Notes: generated by a model not told the origin, from the letters alone. A stretch of DNA of 64,000 nt from Vogesella alkaliphila (GCF_014652475.1 NZ_BMYW01000007.1:62001-126000); one strand, 5' to 3'. Shown: positions 53,749 to 63,262, numbered from the stretch's first letter. Made by a program: numbers and translations.

Positions 53749-54837
53749 ATGCGCCGAATGCTTGCCCTGCTACTGTGTTGCCTCAGCCTGCCCGCGATGG
53801 CGCTGTCGGTGACCTTCATCAATCCCGGCAAGCACGACGAGGTGTACTGGCTGACCGCGACGCGGGCGATGGAGGCGGCAGCAAGCGATCTCGGCATCCG
53901 GCTGCGGGTGCTGTACGCCGAGCGCGAGCATCCGCGCGTGCTGGTCTTGGCGCGGCAGATCATCGCGCTGCCGGCGGCGCAGCGGCCGGACTACGTGGTG
54001 TTCAGCAACGACTACGGCACCGCGCCGGAGCTGCTGCGCCTGTTCGAGGCCGCCGGCATCCGCAGCTTCATGGCGTTCAGCGGCCGTGACGACCAGCCGG
54101 GCCAGCCGCCGATCGGCCTGCCGCGCATGCAATTCCGCCACTGGCTCGGCTCGCTGGCGCCGCGCGCCGAGGACGCCGGCTACCTCACCGCGCGGGCGCT
54201 GATCGAGCGCGGCCGCCGCGCCGGCCTGCCGCGCATGGGTGGCAAGCTGCCGCTGCTGGCCATCGGCGGCGACCGCTCGACGCCCAGCTCGCTGCTGCGC
54301 GACGAGGGCATGCGCCGCGCGGTGACCGAGGCCGGCGACGTGGTGCTGCTGCAGGAGGTCCACGCCGGCTGGAGCCAGCCGCGCGCGCAGGAGCAGGCCG
54401 ACTGGCTGTTCCGGCGCTATCCGCAGGCGCGGCTGCTGTGGGCCGGCAACGACCTGATGGCCTTCGGCGCGATGGACGCCTGGCGCCAGCGCGGCGGCAC
54501 GCCGGGCCAGGACGCCTTCTTCAGCGGCATCAACACCTCGGCGCAGGCGATGGCGGCGCTGCGCGACGGCAGCATGAGTGCGCTGGCCGGCGGCCACTTC
54601 ATCGCCGGTGCCTGGTCGCTGGTGATGCTCTACGATTACCATCATGGGCGCGACTTTGCCGAGGAGGGGCTGGAGCTGGTGCGGCCGATGTTCACCCTGT
54701 TCGACGACCGCAGCGCGGCGCGCTTCATGCAGCGCTACGGCAAGCTGGATTTCAGCCGCGTCGATTTCCGCCGCTACAGCAAGCAGCACAACCCCGGGCT
54801 GCGCCGCTACAACTTCGATTTCCGCCAGCTGCTGTAA
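53749..54837 (+). CDS. Periplasmic type I substrate-binding protein, probable sensor
   Basis: The 362-residue protein has a short signal peptide ending at AMALS (about residue 18). A type I periplasmic-binding fold follows (FINPGKHDEVYWLTATRAMEAAA, VFSNDYGTAPELLRLFEAAG, LLWAGNDLMAFGAMDAWRQ, FFSGINTSAQAM). This fold binds sugars or autoinducer-2-like ligands. No ABC permease is adjacent. Instead a membrane diguanylate cyclase begins 14 bp after its stop, so it probably acts as the ligand sensor for that enzyme. No clear ribosome site precedes the ATG at 53749. Confidence 0.82.
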   Translation: MRRMLALLLCCLSLPAMALSVTFINPGKHDEVYWLTATRAMEAAASDLGIRLRVLYAEREHPRVLVLARQIIALPAAQRPDYVVFSNDYGTAPELLRLFEAAGIRSFMAFSGRDDQPGQPPIGLPRMQFRHWLGSLAPRAEDAGYLTARALIERGRRAGLPRMGGKLPLLAIGGDRSTPSSLLRDEGMRRAVTEAGDVVLLQEVHAGWSQPRAQEQADWLFRRYPQARLLWAGNDLMAFGAMDAWRQRGGTPGQDAFFSGINTSAQAMAALRDGSMSALAGGHFIAGAWSLVMLYDYHHGRDFAEEGLELVRPMFTLFDDRSAARFMQRYGKLDFSRVDFRRYSKQHNPGLRRYNFDFRQLL

Positions 54838-54850
54838 TGCCAGAGGAGTC

Positions 54851-56083
54851 ATGGTGACCGCTGCCTACCGTCCGCTCGCCCACGTGCTGATCCGCCGCAT
54901 CATGCTGCTGGCGACCGCCTGCGCGTTGCTGCTCAGCGCGGTGCAGGGCGTGCTGACCTACCGCCAGGTGCAGCAGCGCTTCGAGGCCACGCTGCAGGAC
55001 ATCGTCAGCAGCAACCTGCCGATGCTGTCGGTGGGCATCTGGGACATCGAGGCCGAGGCGGTGCGCCGCCAGGTGGAAACCATCGTCGCCAAGCCGGAGA
55101 TCGGCTACGCGCGGCTGAATGTCGCCACCGGCCAGGTGTTCGAGGCCGGCGACGCCGGGCTGCTGCGGCAGCAGCCCGGCCGCCGCTTCGACATCCCGCC
55201 GCCGCGCGGTCGCGGCGAGGCGCTGGGCACGCTGCTGATCGCGGTGCAGCCGGCGCTGCTGTACCAGGCGCTGACGCAGGCGCTGCTCGCCGTCTTCCTC
55301 GGCTACCTGCTGCTGACGCTGCTGATCTGCAGCCTGGTCGCCTACGTGCTGCGCCGCGAGGTGGAGCGCCCGCTGCGCGGCATGGCCGAGTTTGCCGGCC
55401 GGCTGGCGCCGTCGTCGCTGACGGTGCCGCTGCAGCTGTCGCGGCCGGCGCGGCCGCATCACGACGAGATCGACCTGGTCGCGCGCGGCTTTGCCACGCT
55501 GCAGGCGGCGATCAGCCGCCACATCGACACCCTGGACCAGCAGGTGGAGGAGCGCACCCGGCAGCTGGACGCCGCGCTCAGCGACATCCGCGAGCTGTCG
55601 ATCCGCGACGGGCTGACCGGCTGCTACAACCGCGCGCTGCTCAGCGAGCGGCTGCCGTCGGAGCTGGAGCGCGCGCAGCGCTACCAGCGGCCGCTGACGG
55701 TGGTGTTCTGCGACGCCGACCACTTCAAGCCGGTCAACGACCGCTTCGGCCACCTCGCCGGCGACGAGGTGCTGCGCGCCATCGCGCTGCGCATCAGCAG
55801 CCAGCTTCGGCAGGACATCGACTGGGTGGTGCGCTTCGGCGGCGAGGAGTTCGTCATCGTGCTGCCGGAGACCGACCTGGCCGCGGCGCTGGTGACGGCG
55901 GAGCGGCTGCGCGCGGCGATCAGCACCTCGGTGATCCTCGCCGACGGGCGCACGGTGCAGATCACCGCCAGCCTTGGGGTGGCCGCGTTCCAGAGCGGCG
56001 AGGACGTGGAGAGCCTGCTCAACCGTGCCGATACCCAGCTGTACCTGGCGAAACAGGGCGGCCGCAACCGGGTGATGGGCTAG
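54851..56083 (+). CDS. Membrane diguanylate cyclase (GGDEF)
   Basis: The 410-residue protein has two membrane helices (about 15-37 and 138-162) enclosing a periplasmic region of about 100 residues. A HAMP-like linker, a short coiled coil (IDTLDQQVEERTRQLDAALS) and a GGDEF domain follow. The active site is FGGEEF (330-334 for GGEEF) and the domain opens with IRDGLTGCYNR. It should make c-di-GMP. The product-inhibition motif RxxD is not in register (QDID precedes the active site), so feedback control may be absent. GAGG precedes the start. It pairs with the binding protein upstream. Confidence 0.9.
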   Translation: MVTAAYRPLAHVLIRRIMLLATACALLLSAVQGVLTYRQVQQRFEATLQDIVSSNLPMLSVGIWDIEAEAVRRQVETIVAKPEIGYARLNVATGQVFEAGDAGLLRQQPGRRFDIPPPRGRGEALGTLLIAVQPALLYQALTQALLAVFLGYLLLTLLICSLVAYVLRREVERPLRGMAEFAGRLAPSSLTVPLQLSRPARPHHDEIDLVARGFATLQAAISRHIDTLDQQVEERTRQLDAALSDIRELSIRDGLTGCYNRALLSERLPSELERAQRYQRPLTVVFCDADHFKPVNDRFGHLAGDEVLRAIALRISSQLRQDIDWVVRFGGEEFVIVLPETDLAAALVTAERLRAAISTSVILADGRTVQITASLGVAAFQSGEDVESLLNRADTQLYLAKQGGRNRVMG

Positions 56084-56095
56084 CCGCCGTCACCA

Positions 56096-56110
56096 TTGCG
56101 GCCAACCTTG
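56096..56110 (+). repeat. Copy of the repeat (3' end of the cyclase gene)
   Basis: TTGCGGCCAACCTTG, 12 bp after the diguanylate cyclase stop. A diverged inverted partner (AGGCTTGGCCG, 56115-56125) follows. Confidence 0.9.
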
Positions 56111-56161
56111 TCCCAGGCTTGGCCGGCGTGTTTTGCGCGGAGCAGGGCCGCCGCCGGCAAC

Positions 56162-56190
56162 TTGCTTCATACCCTGCTGGGGTATAGCAT
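56162..56190 (+). promoter_or_regulatory. copA promoter with ATACCC/GGGTAT operator in the spacer
   Basis: TTGCTT (56162-56167) and TAGCAT (56185-56190) are 17 bp apart. The spacer is almost filled by the dyad ATACCC-TGCTG-GGGTAT (56169-56185), which resembles CsoR-type copper repressor operators. A CueR-type operator would have a 19-20 bp spacer. Confidence 0.55.
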
Positions 56191-56222
56191 GGGCGAGTAT
56201 CGACCATCCCCGGAGCCTTGCC

Positions 56223-58577
56223 ATGCCTGCCACCCGTCTCACCCTGCCTGTCGAGGGTATGACCTGCGCCGCCTGCGCCCTGCGCATCGAGAAGGTGCTG
56301 TCGCGGCAGCCGGGGGTCAGCGCCAGCGTCAGCTTCGCCAGCGAGAGCGCGCAGATCAGCTACGACCCGCAGCAGCGCAATGTCGGGCAGCTGGTGGCGG
56401 CGATCGAGCAGGCCGGCTTCAGCGTGCCGCCGCAGACGCTGCAGCTGGAGATCGAGGGCATGACCTGCACCGCCTGCGCCACGCGCATCGAAAAAGTGCT
56501 CAACCGCCAGCCGGGGGTGAGTGCGACGGTCAATTTCGCCAGCGAAACGGCGCGGCTGCAGCTGGCGCCGGGGGCCCCCGACACCGCGCAGCTGTTGGCG
56601 GCGGTGAGCCAGGCCGGCTACGGCGCCCGCGTCGCCGAGGAGCAGGATGGCGACAGCCGCGAGCAGCGCGCGGCCGCGCGCTACCGCCACGAGTTGCGCT
56701 GGTTCTGGCTGGCGGCGGCGCTGATGCTGCCCTTCCTGCTGGAAATGGTGACTATGCTGCTGGGCAGCCATCACGGCTACCTGCCGCGCGACTGGCAGCT
56801 GCTGCTGGCCACCCCGGTGCAATGGCTGGTCGGCTGGCGCTTCTACCGCGGCGCCTGGCACGCGCTGCGCGGCGGCGGCGCCAATATGGACGTGCTGGTG
56901 GCGCTGGGCACCGGCATGGCGTGGGCGTGGTCGGCGTGGGTGACGCTGGCCGGCTGGTCGCAGCAGCACGTCTATTTCGAGGCCAGCGCGGCGGTGATCA
57001 CGCTGGTGTTGCTGGGCAAGCTGCTGGAGGCGCGCGCCAAGGGCCGCACCGCCGGCGCCATCCGCAGCCTGCTGGCGCTGACGCCGAAAACCGCGCGCGT
57101 CGAGCAGCACGGCGTGGTGCTGGAAAAACCGCTGTCGGCACTGCAGGCCGGCGATGTGGTGCTGGTGCAGCACGGCGAACGGGTGGCGGTGGACGGCACC
57201 GTGATCGACGGCGCGGCGGTGCTGGACGAGAGCCTGCTGACCGGTGAAAGCCTGCCGGTGGAGCGCCGCGCCGGCGACCGTGTCTACGCCGGCACCCACA
57301 ACCAGGGCGGCATGCTCAAGGTGAGCGCCACCGCGGTCGGCAAGCGCACCCAGCTGGCCGCCATCGTGCGCCGCGTGGCCGAGGCGCAGGGCAGCAAGGC
57401 GCCGATCCAGCAGCTGGCCGACCGCATCTCGGGCGTGTTCGTGCCGGTGGTGGTCGCCATCGCCTCGCTGACCTTCGCCGCCACCGGCTTGCTGACCGGC
57501 GACTGGCAACAGGCGCTGATCCACGCGGTGGCGGTGCTGGTGATCGCCTGCCCCTGCGCGCTGGGGCTGGCGACGCCGACCGCGGTGATGGTCGGCATGG
57601 GCAACGGCGCGCGCCGTGGCGTGCTGTTCCGCAATGCCGCGGCACTGGAGCACGCGGCGGGGATCCGGCTGCTGGTGGTGGACAAGACCGGTACCCTCAC
57701 CGAGGGCAAGCCGCAGGTCAGCGACCTGCTGCCGCTGGCGGAGGTGGACGAGAACGGCCTGCTGGCGCTGGCCGCCGCCGCCGAGGCCGGCTCCGAACAC
57801 CCGCTGGGGCGCGCGGTGGTGGCCGAGGCCGGCGCCCGCGGCCTGTCCCTGCCGGCGGTGAGCGACTTCCGGGCGCACGTCGGGCAGGGGGTCAGCGTCA
57901 CGCTGGGCGGCAGCACGCTGCGGGTCGGGGTGCCGGACTGGGTGCTGGGCAGCGTGCCGGCGGCGGCGCAGCCGTGGTACGCGCAGGGCAAGACGGTGCT
58001 GGCGGTCAGCCGCGACGGCGTGGCGCTGGGGCTGATCGCGCTGGCCGACCAGCTGCGTGCCAGCTCGGCACAGGCGGTCGCTGCGCTGCAGGCGCAGGGC
58101 ATCCGCGTGGTGATGCTGACCGGCGACAAGCCGGAGAGCGCCGGACACATCGCCGCGCAGGCGGGCATCGCCGAGGTGCACGCCGCGCTGCGGCCGGAGG
58201 ACAAGGCGGCGCTGGTCAAGGTGTGGCAAGAACAGGGTCAGGTGGTGGCGATGGTTGGCGACGGCGTCAACGACGCGCCGGCGCTGGCCGCGGCCAACGT
58301 CAGCTTTGCCATGGGCGCTGGCTCCGATGTCGCCATCGACACCGCCGACGTGACGCTGATGGCCGGCGACCTGCTGCACCTGGTCGACGCCATCCGCCTG
58401 TCGCGCGCCACGCTGCGCAAGATCCGCCAGAACCTGTTCTTCGCCTTCATCTACAACGTGCTCGGCATCCCGCTGGCGGCGCTGGGCCTGCTCAATCCGG
58501 TGATCGCCGGCGCGGCGATGGCGCTGAGCTCGGTGTCGGTGGTCAGCAACTCCCTGCTGCTGCGCCGCTGGCGCTAG
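56223..58577 (+). CDS. copA: Copper-exporting P1B-type ATPase
   Basis: The 784-residue inner-membrane ATPase exports Cu(I). Two N-terminal metal-binding domains carry GMTCAAC (Cys15/Cys18) and GMTCTAC (Cys82/Cys85). The eight-helix transport part has the CPC site (Cys443, Cys445 in ACPCALGLATP). The catalytic domain has DKTGT (Asp487), the SEHPLG nucleotide-site motif and MVGDGVNDAPALAAA. All P1B-1 signatures are present. The start at 56223 has GGAG upstream. No chaperone or regulator gene is adjacent. It might also serve cbb3 assembly, because ccoI is missing from the cco cluster, although CcoI is normally a separate type. Confidence 0.95.
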   Translation: MPATRLTLPVEGMTCAACALRIEKVLSRQPGVSASVSFASESAQISYDPQQRNVGQLVAAIEQAGFSVPPQTLQLEIEGMTCTACATRIEKVLNRQPGVSATVNFASETARLQLAPGAPDTAQLLAAVSQAGYGARVAEEQDGDSREQRAAARYRHELRWFWLAAALMLPFLLEMVTMLLGSHHGYLPRDWQLLLATPVQWLVGWRFYRGAWHALRGGGANMDVLVALGTGMAWAWSAWVTLAGWSQQHVYFEASAAVITLVLLGKLLEARAKGRTAGAIRSLLALTPKTARVEQHGVVLEKPLSALQAGDVVLVQHGERVAVDGTVIDGAAVLDESLLTGESLPVERRAGDRVYAGTHNQGGMLKVSATAVGKRTQLAAIVRRVAEAQGSKAPIQQLADRISGVFVPVVVAIASLTFAATGLLTGDWQQALIHAVAVLVIACPCALGLATPTAVMVGMGNGARRGVLFRNAAALEHAAGIRLLVVDKTGTLTEGKPQVSDLLPLAEVDENGLLALAAAAEAGSEHPLGRAVVAEAGARGLSLPAVSDFRAHVGQGVSVTLGGSTLRVGVPDWVLGSVPAAAQPWYAQGKTVLAVSRDGVALGLIALADQLRASSAQAVAALQAQGIRVVMLTGDKPESAGHIAAQAGIAEVHAALRPEDKAALVKVWQEQGQVVAMVGDGVNDAPALAAANVSFAMGAGSDVAIDTADVTLMAGDLLHLVDAIRLSRATLRKIRQNLFFAFIYNVLGIPLAALGLLNPVIAGAAMALSSVSVVSNSLLLRRWR

Positions 58578-58621
58578 CTGCGGCTGGCATCGCGGCCAGG
58601 CTTGCGGGCGGCGGCTTCGCC

Positions 58622-58894
58622 TCAGTCCAGCGGCACGAACCACTCCGCGTGCCGTGCCAGCGCGGCCAGCAGCGGCCGCGTCGCCAGTGCGTCGTGCAGC
58701 GCCTGCTGCAGCGCGTCGGCGTCGGCCACCGGCTCGTACACCTCCATCCAGGTCTGGTCATCGTCGCGGCGTCGCAATAATCTGCCCTTGATGCCGGTTG
58801 TTTTTTCGATTTCTGCCAGCAGTGTCTCTGCCTGCTGCCGGATTGGCAGAATGTTGTCCTGCACGCGGTAGTAGAGGTAAAGCGCGGCGGCCAT
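58622..58894 (-). CDS. DUF4936 family protein
   Basis: The 90-residue protein (YLYYRVQDNILPIRQQAETLLAEI near the start, DDDQTWMEVYEPV, then HAEWFVPLD at the end) follows the DUF4936 family of betaproteobacteria as I remember it. It looks like a small ferredoxin-like alpha/beta fold. Its function is unknown. It converges with copA (44-bp gap) and is divergent from tyrA, with a perfect palindrome in the 71-bp promoter region between them. Confidence 0.75.
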   Translation of the reverse strand: MAAALYLYYRVQDNILPIRQQAETLLAEIEKTTGIKGRLLRRRDDDQTWMEVYEPVADADALQQALHDALATRPLLAALARHAEWFVPLD

Positions 58895-58903
58895 GTTTAC
58901 TCC

Positions 58904-58918
58904 TTTTGCAGTGCAAAA
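58904..58918. promoter_or_regulatory. Perfect palindrome TTTTGCA-G-TGCAAAA, candidate operator
   Basis: This 15-bp palindrome lies in the 71-bp divergent region between the DUF4936 gene and tyrA. Its regulator is unknown. A TATGAT element for tyrA lies ten bases to the right. Confidence 0.4.
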
Positions 58919-58965
58919 ATAAGGTTATGATAGCCGCTTCGATAGCGACAGAACGGGACGGTAGC

Positions 58966-59859
58966 ATGCAGGCGGGTGAGGGCAAGTTGACCCTGGTGGT
59001 GATCGGCGTCGGCCTGATTGGCGGCTCGTTTGCGCTGGCGCTGAAGCGGGCCGGCAAGGTTGGCCGCGTGATCGGGGTCGGCCGTTCTGCGGCCAACCTG
59101 GCGCGCGCCGTCGAGCTGGGCGTGATCGACGAGGCCAGCCACAGCGCCGCCGACGCGGTGCGTCACGCCGACATCGTGCTGGTGGCGACGCCGGTGGGGC
59201 AGATGGCGCGGGTGTTCGCCGAGATCGCGCCGCAGCTGCCGGCGCACTGCGTGGTCACCGACGGCGGCAGCACCAAGAGCGACGTGGTGGCGCTGATGCG
59301 CGCGCATCTGCCGGGCCACCTGGCGCAGTGCGTGCCGGCGCACCCGATTGCCGGCTCCGACCTGTCCGGCGCCGCCGCCGCGCAGTACGGCCTGTACGAC
59401 AACCGCCGCATCGTGGTCACGCCGCTGCCGGAAACCGCACCGGCGGCCGCCGAACTGGTGCGCGAGCTGTGGCAGGCCTGCGGCGCGCGCGTCTACGAGA
59501 TGAGCGCCGCCGAGCACGACGCGGTGTTCGCCACCGTCAGCCACCTGCCGCACCTGCTGGCCTTCGCCTACGTCGACATGATCGTCGGCAAGCCGGACGG
59601 CGAGCGCTGTTTCGATTTCGCCGCCACCGGTTTTCGCGACTTCACCCGCATCGCCGGCAGCCATCCGGAGATGTGGCGCGACATCGCGCTGGCCAACCGC
59701 GACGCGTTGCTGGCGGAGCTGGACGGCTACCGCGCGGCGCTGGACAGCCTGCGCGCCGAGCTGGCCAGCGGCGACGCCGCAGCGCTGACCGCGCGCTTCG
59801 AGCGTGCCCGCGAGGCGCGCCACGGCTGGCACCAGAAGTTCCTGCGGGGCAACGCATGA
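58966..59859 (+). CDS. tyrA: Prephenate dehydrogenase
   Basis: The 297-residue enzyme oxidatively decarboxylates prephenate to 4-hydroxyphenylpyruvate for tyrosine synthesis. The NAD-binding motif is [16 protein letters not shown] (about residues 11-26). [20 protein letters not shown] (with the catalytic His in that segment), [17 protein letters not shown] and [19 protein letters not shown] are all family blocks. Two repeat copies lie 20 bp apart in opposite orientation, read KVGR and AANL, within the nucleotide-binding domain. An ATG at 58927 is an alternative start. It overlaps yaiI by ATGA. Confidence 0.95.
   Translation: MQAGEGKLTLVVIGVGLIGGSFALALKRAGKVGRVIGVGRSAANLARAVELGVIDEASHSAADAVRHADIVLVATPVGQMARVFAEIAPQLPAHCVVTDGGSTKSDVVALMRAHLPGHLAQCVPAHPIAGSDLSGAAAAQYGLYDNRRIVVTPLPETAPAAAELVRELWQACGARVYEMSAAEHDAVFATVSHLPHLLAFAYVDMIVGKPDGERCFDFAATGFRDFTRIAGSHPEMWRDIALANRDALLAELDGYRAALDSLRAELASGDAAALTARFERAREARHGWHQKFLRGNA
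59056..59067 (-). repeat. Copy of the repeat (coding)
   Basis: AAGGTTGGCCGC on the plus strand in tyrA, read KVGR. An inverted core copy follows at 59089-59098. Confidence 0.75.
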
Positions 59860-60332
59860 GCGCGCCGCACGCCCCCACCATCTGGGTCGACGCCGACGCC
59901 TGTCCGGCGGTGATCAAGGACATCCTGTTCCGCGCTGCCGACCGCACCGCCACCCGCACCGTGCTGGTCGCCAACCAGCTGCTGCGGGTGCCGCCGTCGC
60001 CGCACATCCGTGCGCAGCAGGTGCCGGCCGGTTTCGACGTCGCCGACAACCACATCGCGCAGCATGCGCAGCCGGGCGACATCGTGGTGACGGCGGACAT
60101 TCCGCTGGCGGCGCAGGTGGTGGCCAAGGGCGCGCTGGCGCTCAATCCGCGCGGCGAGCTGTACAGCGACGCCACCATCCGCGAGGCGCTGACGCTGCGC
60201 AACTTCATGACCGAGCTGCGCGACAGCGGGGTGCAGACCGGCGGCCCGGCGGCCTTCAGCCAGCGCGACCGCGCCAACTTCGCCGCGCAGCTGGACAGGC
60301 TGCTGCAAAGGTTGGCCGCAAGGCGTCGTTGA
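59856..60332 (+). CDS. YaiI/YqxD family protein (DUF188)
   Basis: The 158-residue protein opens with [21 protein letters not shown], the signature of the YaiI/YqxD (DUF188) family. [22 protein letters not shown] follows. The fold is PIN-like and the conserved Asp residues suggest metal binding or nuclease activity, but no function is established. It overlaps the tyrA stop by four bases and must be cotranscribed with it. The last codons carry a repeat copy (QRLAARR). Confidence 0.92.
   Translation: MSAPHAPTIWVDADACPAVIKDILFRAADRTATRTVLVANQLLRVPPSPHIRAQQVPAGFDVADNHIAQHAQPGDIVVTADIPLAAQVVAKGALALNPRGELYSDATIREALTLRNFMTELRDSGVQTGGPAAFSQRDRANFAAQLDRLLQRLAARRR
60308..60321 (-). repeat. Copy of the repeat (coding, end of yaiI)
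   Basis: AAGGTTGGCCGCAA on the plus strand, 11 bp before the yaiI stop, read RLAA. Confidence 0.85.
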
Positions 60333-60475
60333 TCCGTCGTGGTCACGCCGAACCTGGCAATCTCGCATGGTCTCGCCCCACATCGCCTCGCCGCGTAGCT
60401 GAGCAGGGCGCGCACCGCTGACCGCCGCAGGCGCATGGCAAGGCGGCGCAATGCAGCATCAGGGGAGGGTGGCGT

Positions 60476-60895
60476 TTAGCCGCCGTGCTGGCGAATCACG
60501 CCCTCCTTATCCGCCGGCTGCCAGCCGGCCGGTTTCAGGATCTTGCCGTCTTCACGGCGCACCACCTTGCCGTCCACGCACTTGGCCAGGTTGGCCGCAT
60601 GGATGGCGGCGAACATCTCTTCCAGCGGCAGGCCCTGCGACAGCAGCAGACCGATCAGCACGTTCAGCACGTCCACGCCCTCGGCTGCCAGTTCGGCGCG
60701 CAGCCGGGTCTGCTCGGTCGCGTCGGCCTGCTGCAGGCGCTGGTAGTCCTGCAGTGCAGCCATGAATTCCTGCCACTCTTCCTGCAGCATGTTCTGCCAC
60801 ATGGTCAGCGCCTCGGCGTGATACTGCGGCTGGGCCGGAAGCTGCATGTCGAAGCGCTGCATGAAATCGCGGCGCAGGGTGAAGGGATTGCTCAT
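60476..60895 (-). CDS. MazG/HisE-like pyrophosphohydrolase domain protein
   Basis: The 139-residue, all-helical protein carries the metal-binding pattern of MazG-like nucleotide pyrophosphohydrolases: EEWQEFMAAL, then AAEGVDVLNVLIGLLLSQG. The C-terminal half ends in CVDGKVVRREDGKILKPAGW, a block shared with phosphoribosyl-ATP pyrophosphohydrolase-like proteins. It probably hydrolyses a nucleoside triphosphate; which one is unknown. It stands alone on the minus strand between yaiI and aroA. A core repeat copy is coding. Confidence 0.82.
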   Translation of the reverse strand: MSNPFTLRRDFMQRFDMQLPAQPQYHAEALTMWQNMLQEEWQEFMAALQDYQRLQQADATEQTRLRAELAAEGVDVLNVLIGLLLSQGLPLEEMFAAIHAANLAKCVDGKVVRREDGKILKPAGWQPADKEGVIRQHGG

Positions 60896-60965
60896 CTTGT
60901 GTTTTATGTAGATTTAAAACGCAATATTTTGTGTTTTCTCATGGGGGCTGGCAAGTCGATGGCAT

Positions 60966-60992
60966 GAAAAAAGCCGCAGCAAGGGCAGCGGC
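60966..60992 (-). terminator. Intrinsic terminator of aroA
   Basis: GCCGC/GCGGC with two further inner base pairs forms a stem-loop at 60973-60992, followed on the minus strand by six T. It lies 22 bp after the aroA stop. Confidence 0.85.
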
Positions 60993-61014
60993 CTGGATGC
61001 TCTGCAGGCGGCGT

Positions 61015-62307
61015 TTAGCCGGCGGCCAGCTTGCCCAGCACCTCGAAGTAGTCGGGGAAGGTCTTGGCCACGCACTTCGGGTCGTTGATCACCACCGGCG
61101 TATCCAGCAGCGCCACCAGCGAGAAGCACATCGCCATGCGGTGGTCGTCGTAGGTGTCGATCTCGGCGTTGGGCGTCAGCGTGGCCGGCGGGGTGACGCT
61201 GATGCTGTCCTGCGTTTCCACCACCGTGGCGCCGACCTTGCGCAGCTCGGTGGCCATCGCCGCCAGGCGGTCGGTTTCCTTCACGCGCCAGCTTTCCACG
61301 TTGCGGATGGTGGTGGTGCCCTTGGCCGCCAGTGCGGCCACGGCGATGGTCATCGCCGCGTCCGGAATGTGGTTCAGGTCCACGTCGATGGCCTTCAACC
61401 CGCCCTGTGGTGCGCGTGCCTCGATCCAGTTGTCGCCCATGCTGATCTCGGCGCCCATCAGCGCCAGCGCATCGGCGAACTTCACGTCGCCCTGGATGCT
61501 GCTGCGGCCAACCCCTTCCACCCGGACCGGCCCGCCGGCCAGCGCGCCGGCCGCCAGGAAGTAGGACGCGCTGGAGGCGTCGCCCTCGACGTGGATCTCG
61601 CCCGGCGACTGGTAACGTTGGCCGCCGGCAATGGTGAAGCGCTGCCAGCCGTCGCGTTGCACGGTCACGCCGAAGCGCGCCATCAGGTTGAGGGTGATCT
61701 CGATATACGGCTTGGAAATCAGCTCGCCCACCACCTCGATGGTGACGCTCTCGCCGGTCAGCGGCAGCGCCATCAGCAGCGCGGTCAGGAACTGGCTGGA
61801 AACATTGCCCTTCACCGGAATCACCTTGCCGGCGCGGATGCTGGCCGGCTTGATCTGCAGCGGCGGGAAGCCGTCGTTGCCGAGGTAGTCGATATCGGCG
61901 CCGGCCACGCGCAGCGCATCCACCAGGTCGCCGATCGGGCGCTCGTGCATGCGCGGCACGCCGTGCAGGTGATAGTTGCCCTGCATCAGCGCCAGCGCAG
62001 CGGTCAGCGGGCGGAAGGCGGTGCCGGCATTGCCGAGGAACAGGTCGGCCTCCTTCACCGCGAAGGCACCGCCGGTGCCCTGCACCAGGAAGTCGCGGCT
62101 GTCGCCTTGCTGTGTCACTTGTACGCCCAGCGTGGCCAGGGCCTCCAGCATGCGGCGGATGTCGTCGGAATCCAGCAGCTCGCGCACCAGGGTCGGGCCG
62201 TCGGCCAGCGCGGCCAGCAGCAGGGTGCGGTTGGAGATGCTCTTCGAGCCGGGCAGTTTTACCGTGCCGGCGAGGCGGGGAATCGGGTGCAGCGTCAGTT
62301 GTTCCAT
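61015..62307 (-). CDS. aroA: 3-phosphoshikimate 1-carboxyvinyltransferase (EPSP synthase)
   Basis: AroA joins shikimate 3-phosphate with phosphoenolpyruvate in the chorismate pathway. The 430-residue protein has [18 protein letters not shown] at the N-terminus, [13 protein letters not shown] (PEP-binding loop with the class I GNAGTA motif), YDDHRMAM and the [17 protein letters not shown] block. The start at 62307 gives the normal N-terminus, although no clear ribosome site precedes it. It is on the minus strand, unlike cmk and rpsA to its right. In many betaproteobacteria tyrA-aroA-cmk-rpsA run in one direction. A core repeat copy is read GVGRSS. Confidence 0.96.
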   Translation of the reverse strand: MEQLTLHPIPRLAGTVKLPGSKSISNRTLLLAALADGPTLVRELLDSDDIRRMLEALATLGVQVTQQGDSRDFLVQGTGGAFAVKEADLFLGNAGTAFRPLTAALALMQGNYHLHGVPRMHERPIGDLVDALRVAGADIDYLGNDGFPPLQIKPASIRAGKVIPVKGNVSSQFLTALLMALPLTGESVTIEVVGELISKPYIEITLNLMARFGVTVQRDGWQRFTIAGGQRYQSPGEIHVEGDASSASYFLAAGALAGGPVRVEGVGRSSIQGDVKFADALALMGAEISMGDNWIEARAPQGGLKAIDVDLNHIPDAAMTIAVAALAAKGTTTIRNVESWRVKETDRLAAMATELRKVGATVVETQDSISVTPPATLTPNAEIDTYDDHRMAMCFSLVALLDTPVVINDPKCVAKTFPDYFEVLGKLAAG

Positions 62308-62495
62308 GGCGGTCTTGTTCGTTGATTTTGTTCGGGGGGCGGCGCTGGCCGCTGTCTGCGCCGGTCGTGCGCGTGGCGCGCCGGCATCGGCTGATCTCTG
62401 TACCGACTGTACCGTTATTGTGCATTGCCGCGCAAACATCCGCTGTGACGGCGGCTGCGTTACAATAACCGGTTTTTCAGTCAGGCTTTACTGTC

Positions 62496-63155
62496 ATGCC
62501 CATGCTCCGACCCGTTATTACCATCGATGGCCCGTCCGCGTCCGGCAAGGGCACCGTGGCGGCGCTCGTTGCCCGTGAACTGGGCTTCCATTATCTCGAC
62601 TCCGGTGCGTTGTATCGCCTGGCAGCGCTGTATGCGCTGCGCGAAGGCGTGAGCTGGGAGGACGAAAACCAGGTTGCCAGGTTGGCCGCGCAGCTGCCGG
62701 CGGCCTTCCACGACGACAAGGTGTGGCTGGATGGCCACGATGTCAGCGCCGCGATCCGCGCCGAGGATATCGGCATGGGCGCCTCCCGCATTGCCGCGTT
62801 GCCGAGCGTGCGTGCCGCGCTGCTTGAGCGCCAGCGCGCCTACCAGCAAACGCCGGGGCTGGTGGCCGACGGCCGCGACATGGGCTCGGTGGTGTTTCCG
62901 CGCGCCGAGCTCAAGGTTTTCCTGACCGCCAGCGCCGAAGAACGTGCCGCGCGGCGCTATAAGCAGTTGATCGCAAAAGGGGAATCTGCTAATCTCCTTC
63001 AGATTCAGCAGGATATTTGTGATCGTGACGCGCGAGACGCGGCACGGAGCGTTGCCCCGTTGAGACAAGAACCGGATGCCCGTTTGCTGGATACCTCCGC
63101 CCTGACCATTGACCAGGCGGTCAATCAGGTGCTGCAGTGGTTTCGCGAACGATAA
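62496..63155 (+). CDS. cmk: Cytidylate kinase
   Basis: The 219-residue kinase phosphorylates CMP and dCMP. The P-loop GPSASGKGT is at 12-20, with [12 protein letters not shown] and [13 protein letters not shown] for nucleotide binding, and [13 protein letters not shown]. It is divergent from aroA (188 bp) and 107 bp ahead of rpsA, the usual neighbour. TACAAT at 62461-62466 may be its -10. A core repeat copy is read ARLAAQ. Confidence 0.96.
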   Translation: MPMLRPVITIDGPSASGKGTVAALVARELGFHYLDSGALYRLAALYALREGVSWEDENQVARLAAQLPAAFHDDKVWLDGHDVSAAIRAEDIGMGASRIAALPSVRAALLERQRAYQQTPGLVADGRDMGSVVFPRAELKVFLTASAEERAARRYKQLIAKGESANLLQIQQDICDRDARDAARSVAPLRQEPDARLLDTSALTIDQAVNQVLQWFRER

Positions 63156-63262
63156 AGGCGCCCGGTTGTTCATTTTTGTAGCACGCTGCTTCGGTTTCCT
63201 TGCACCGGCAGTCCTCAAACCTAACCCCGCGTGACGCAAGGCATGCAACAAGAGTAAATCTG

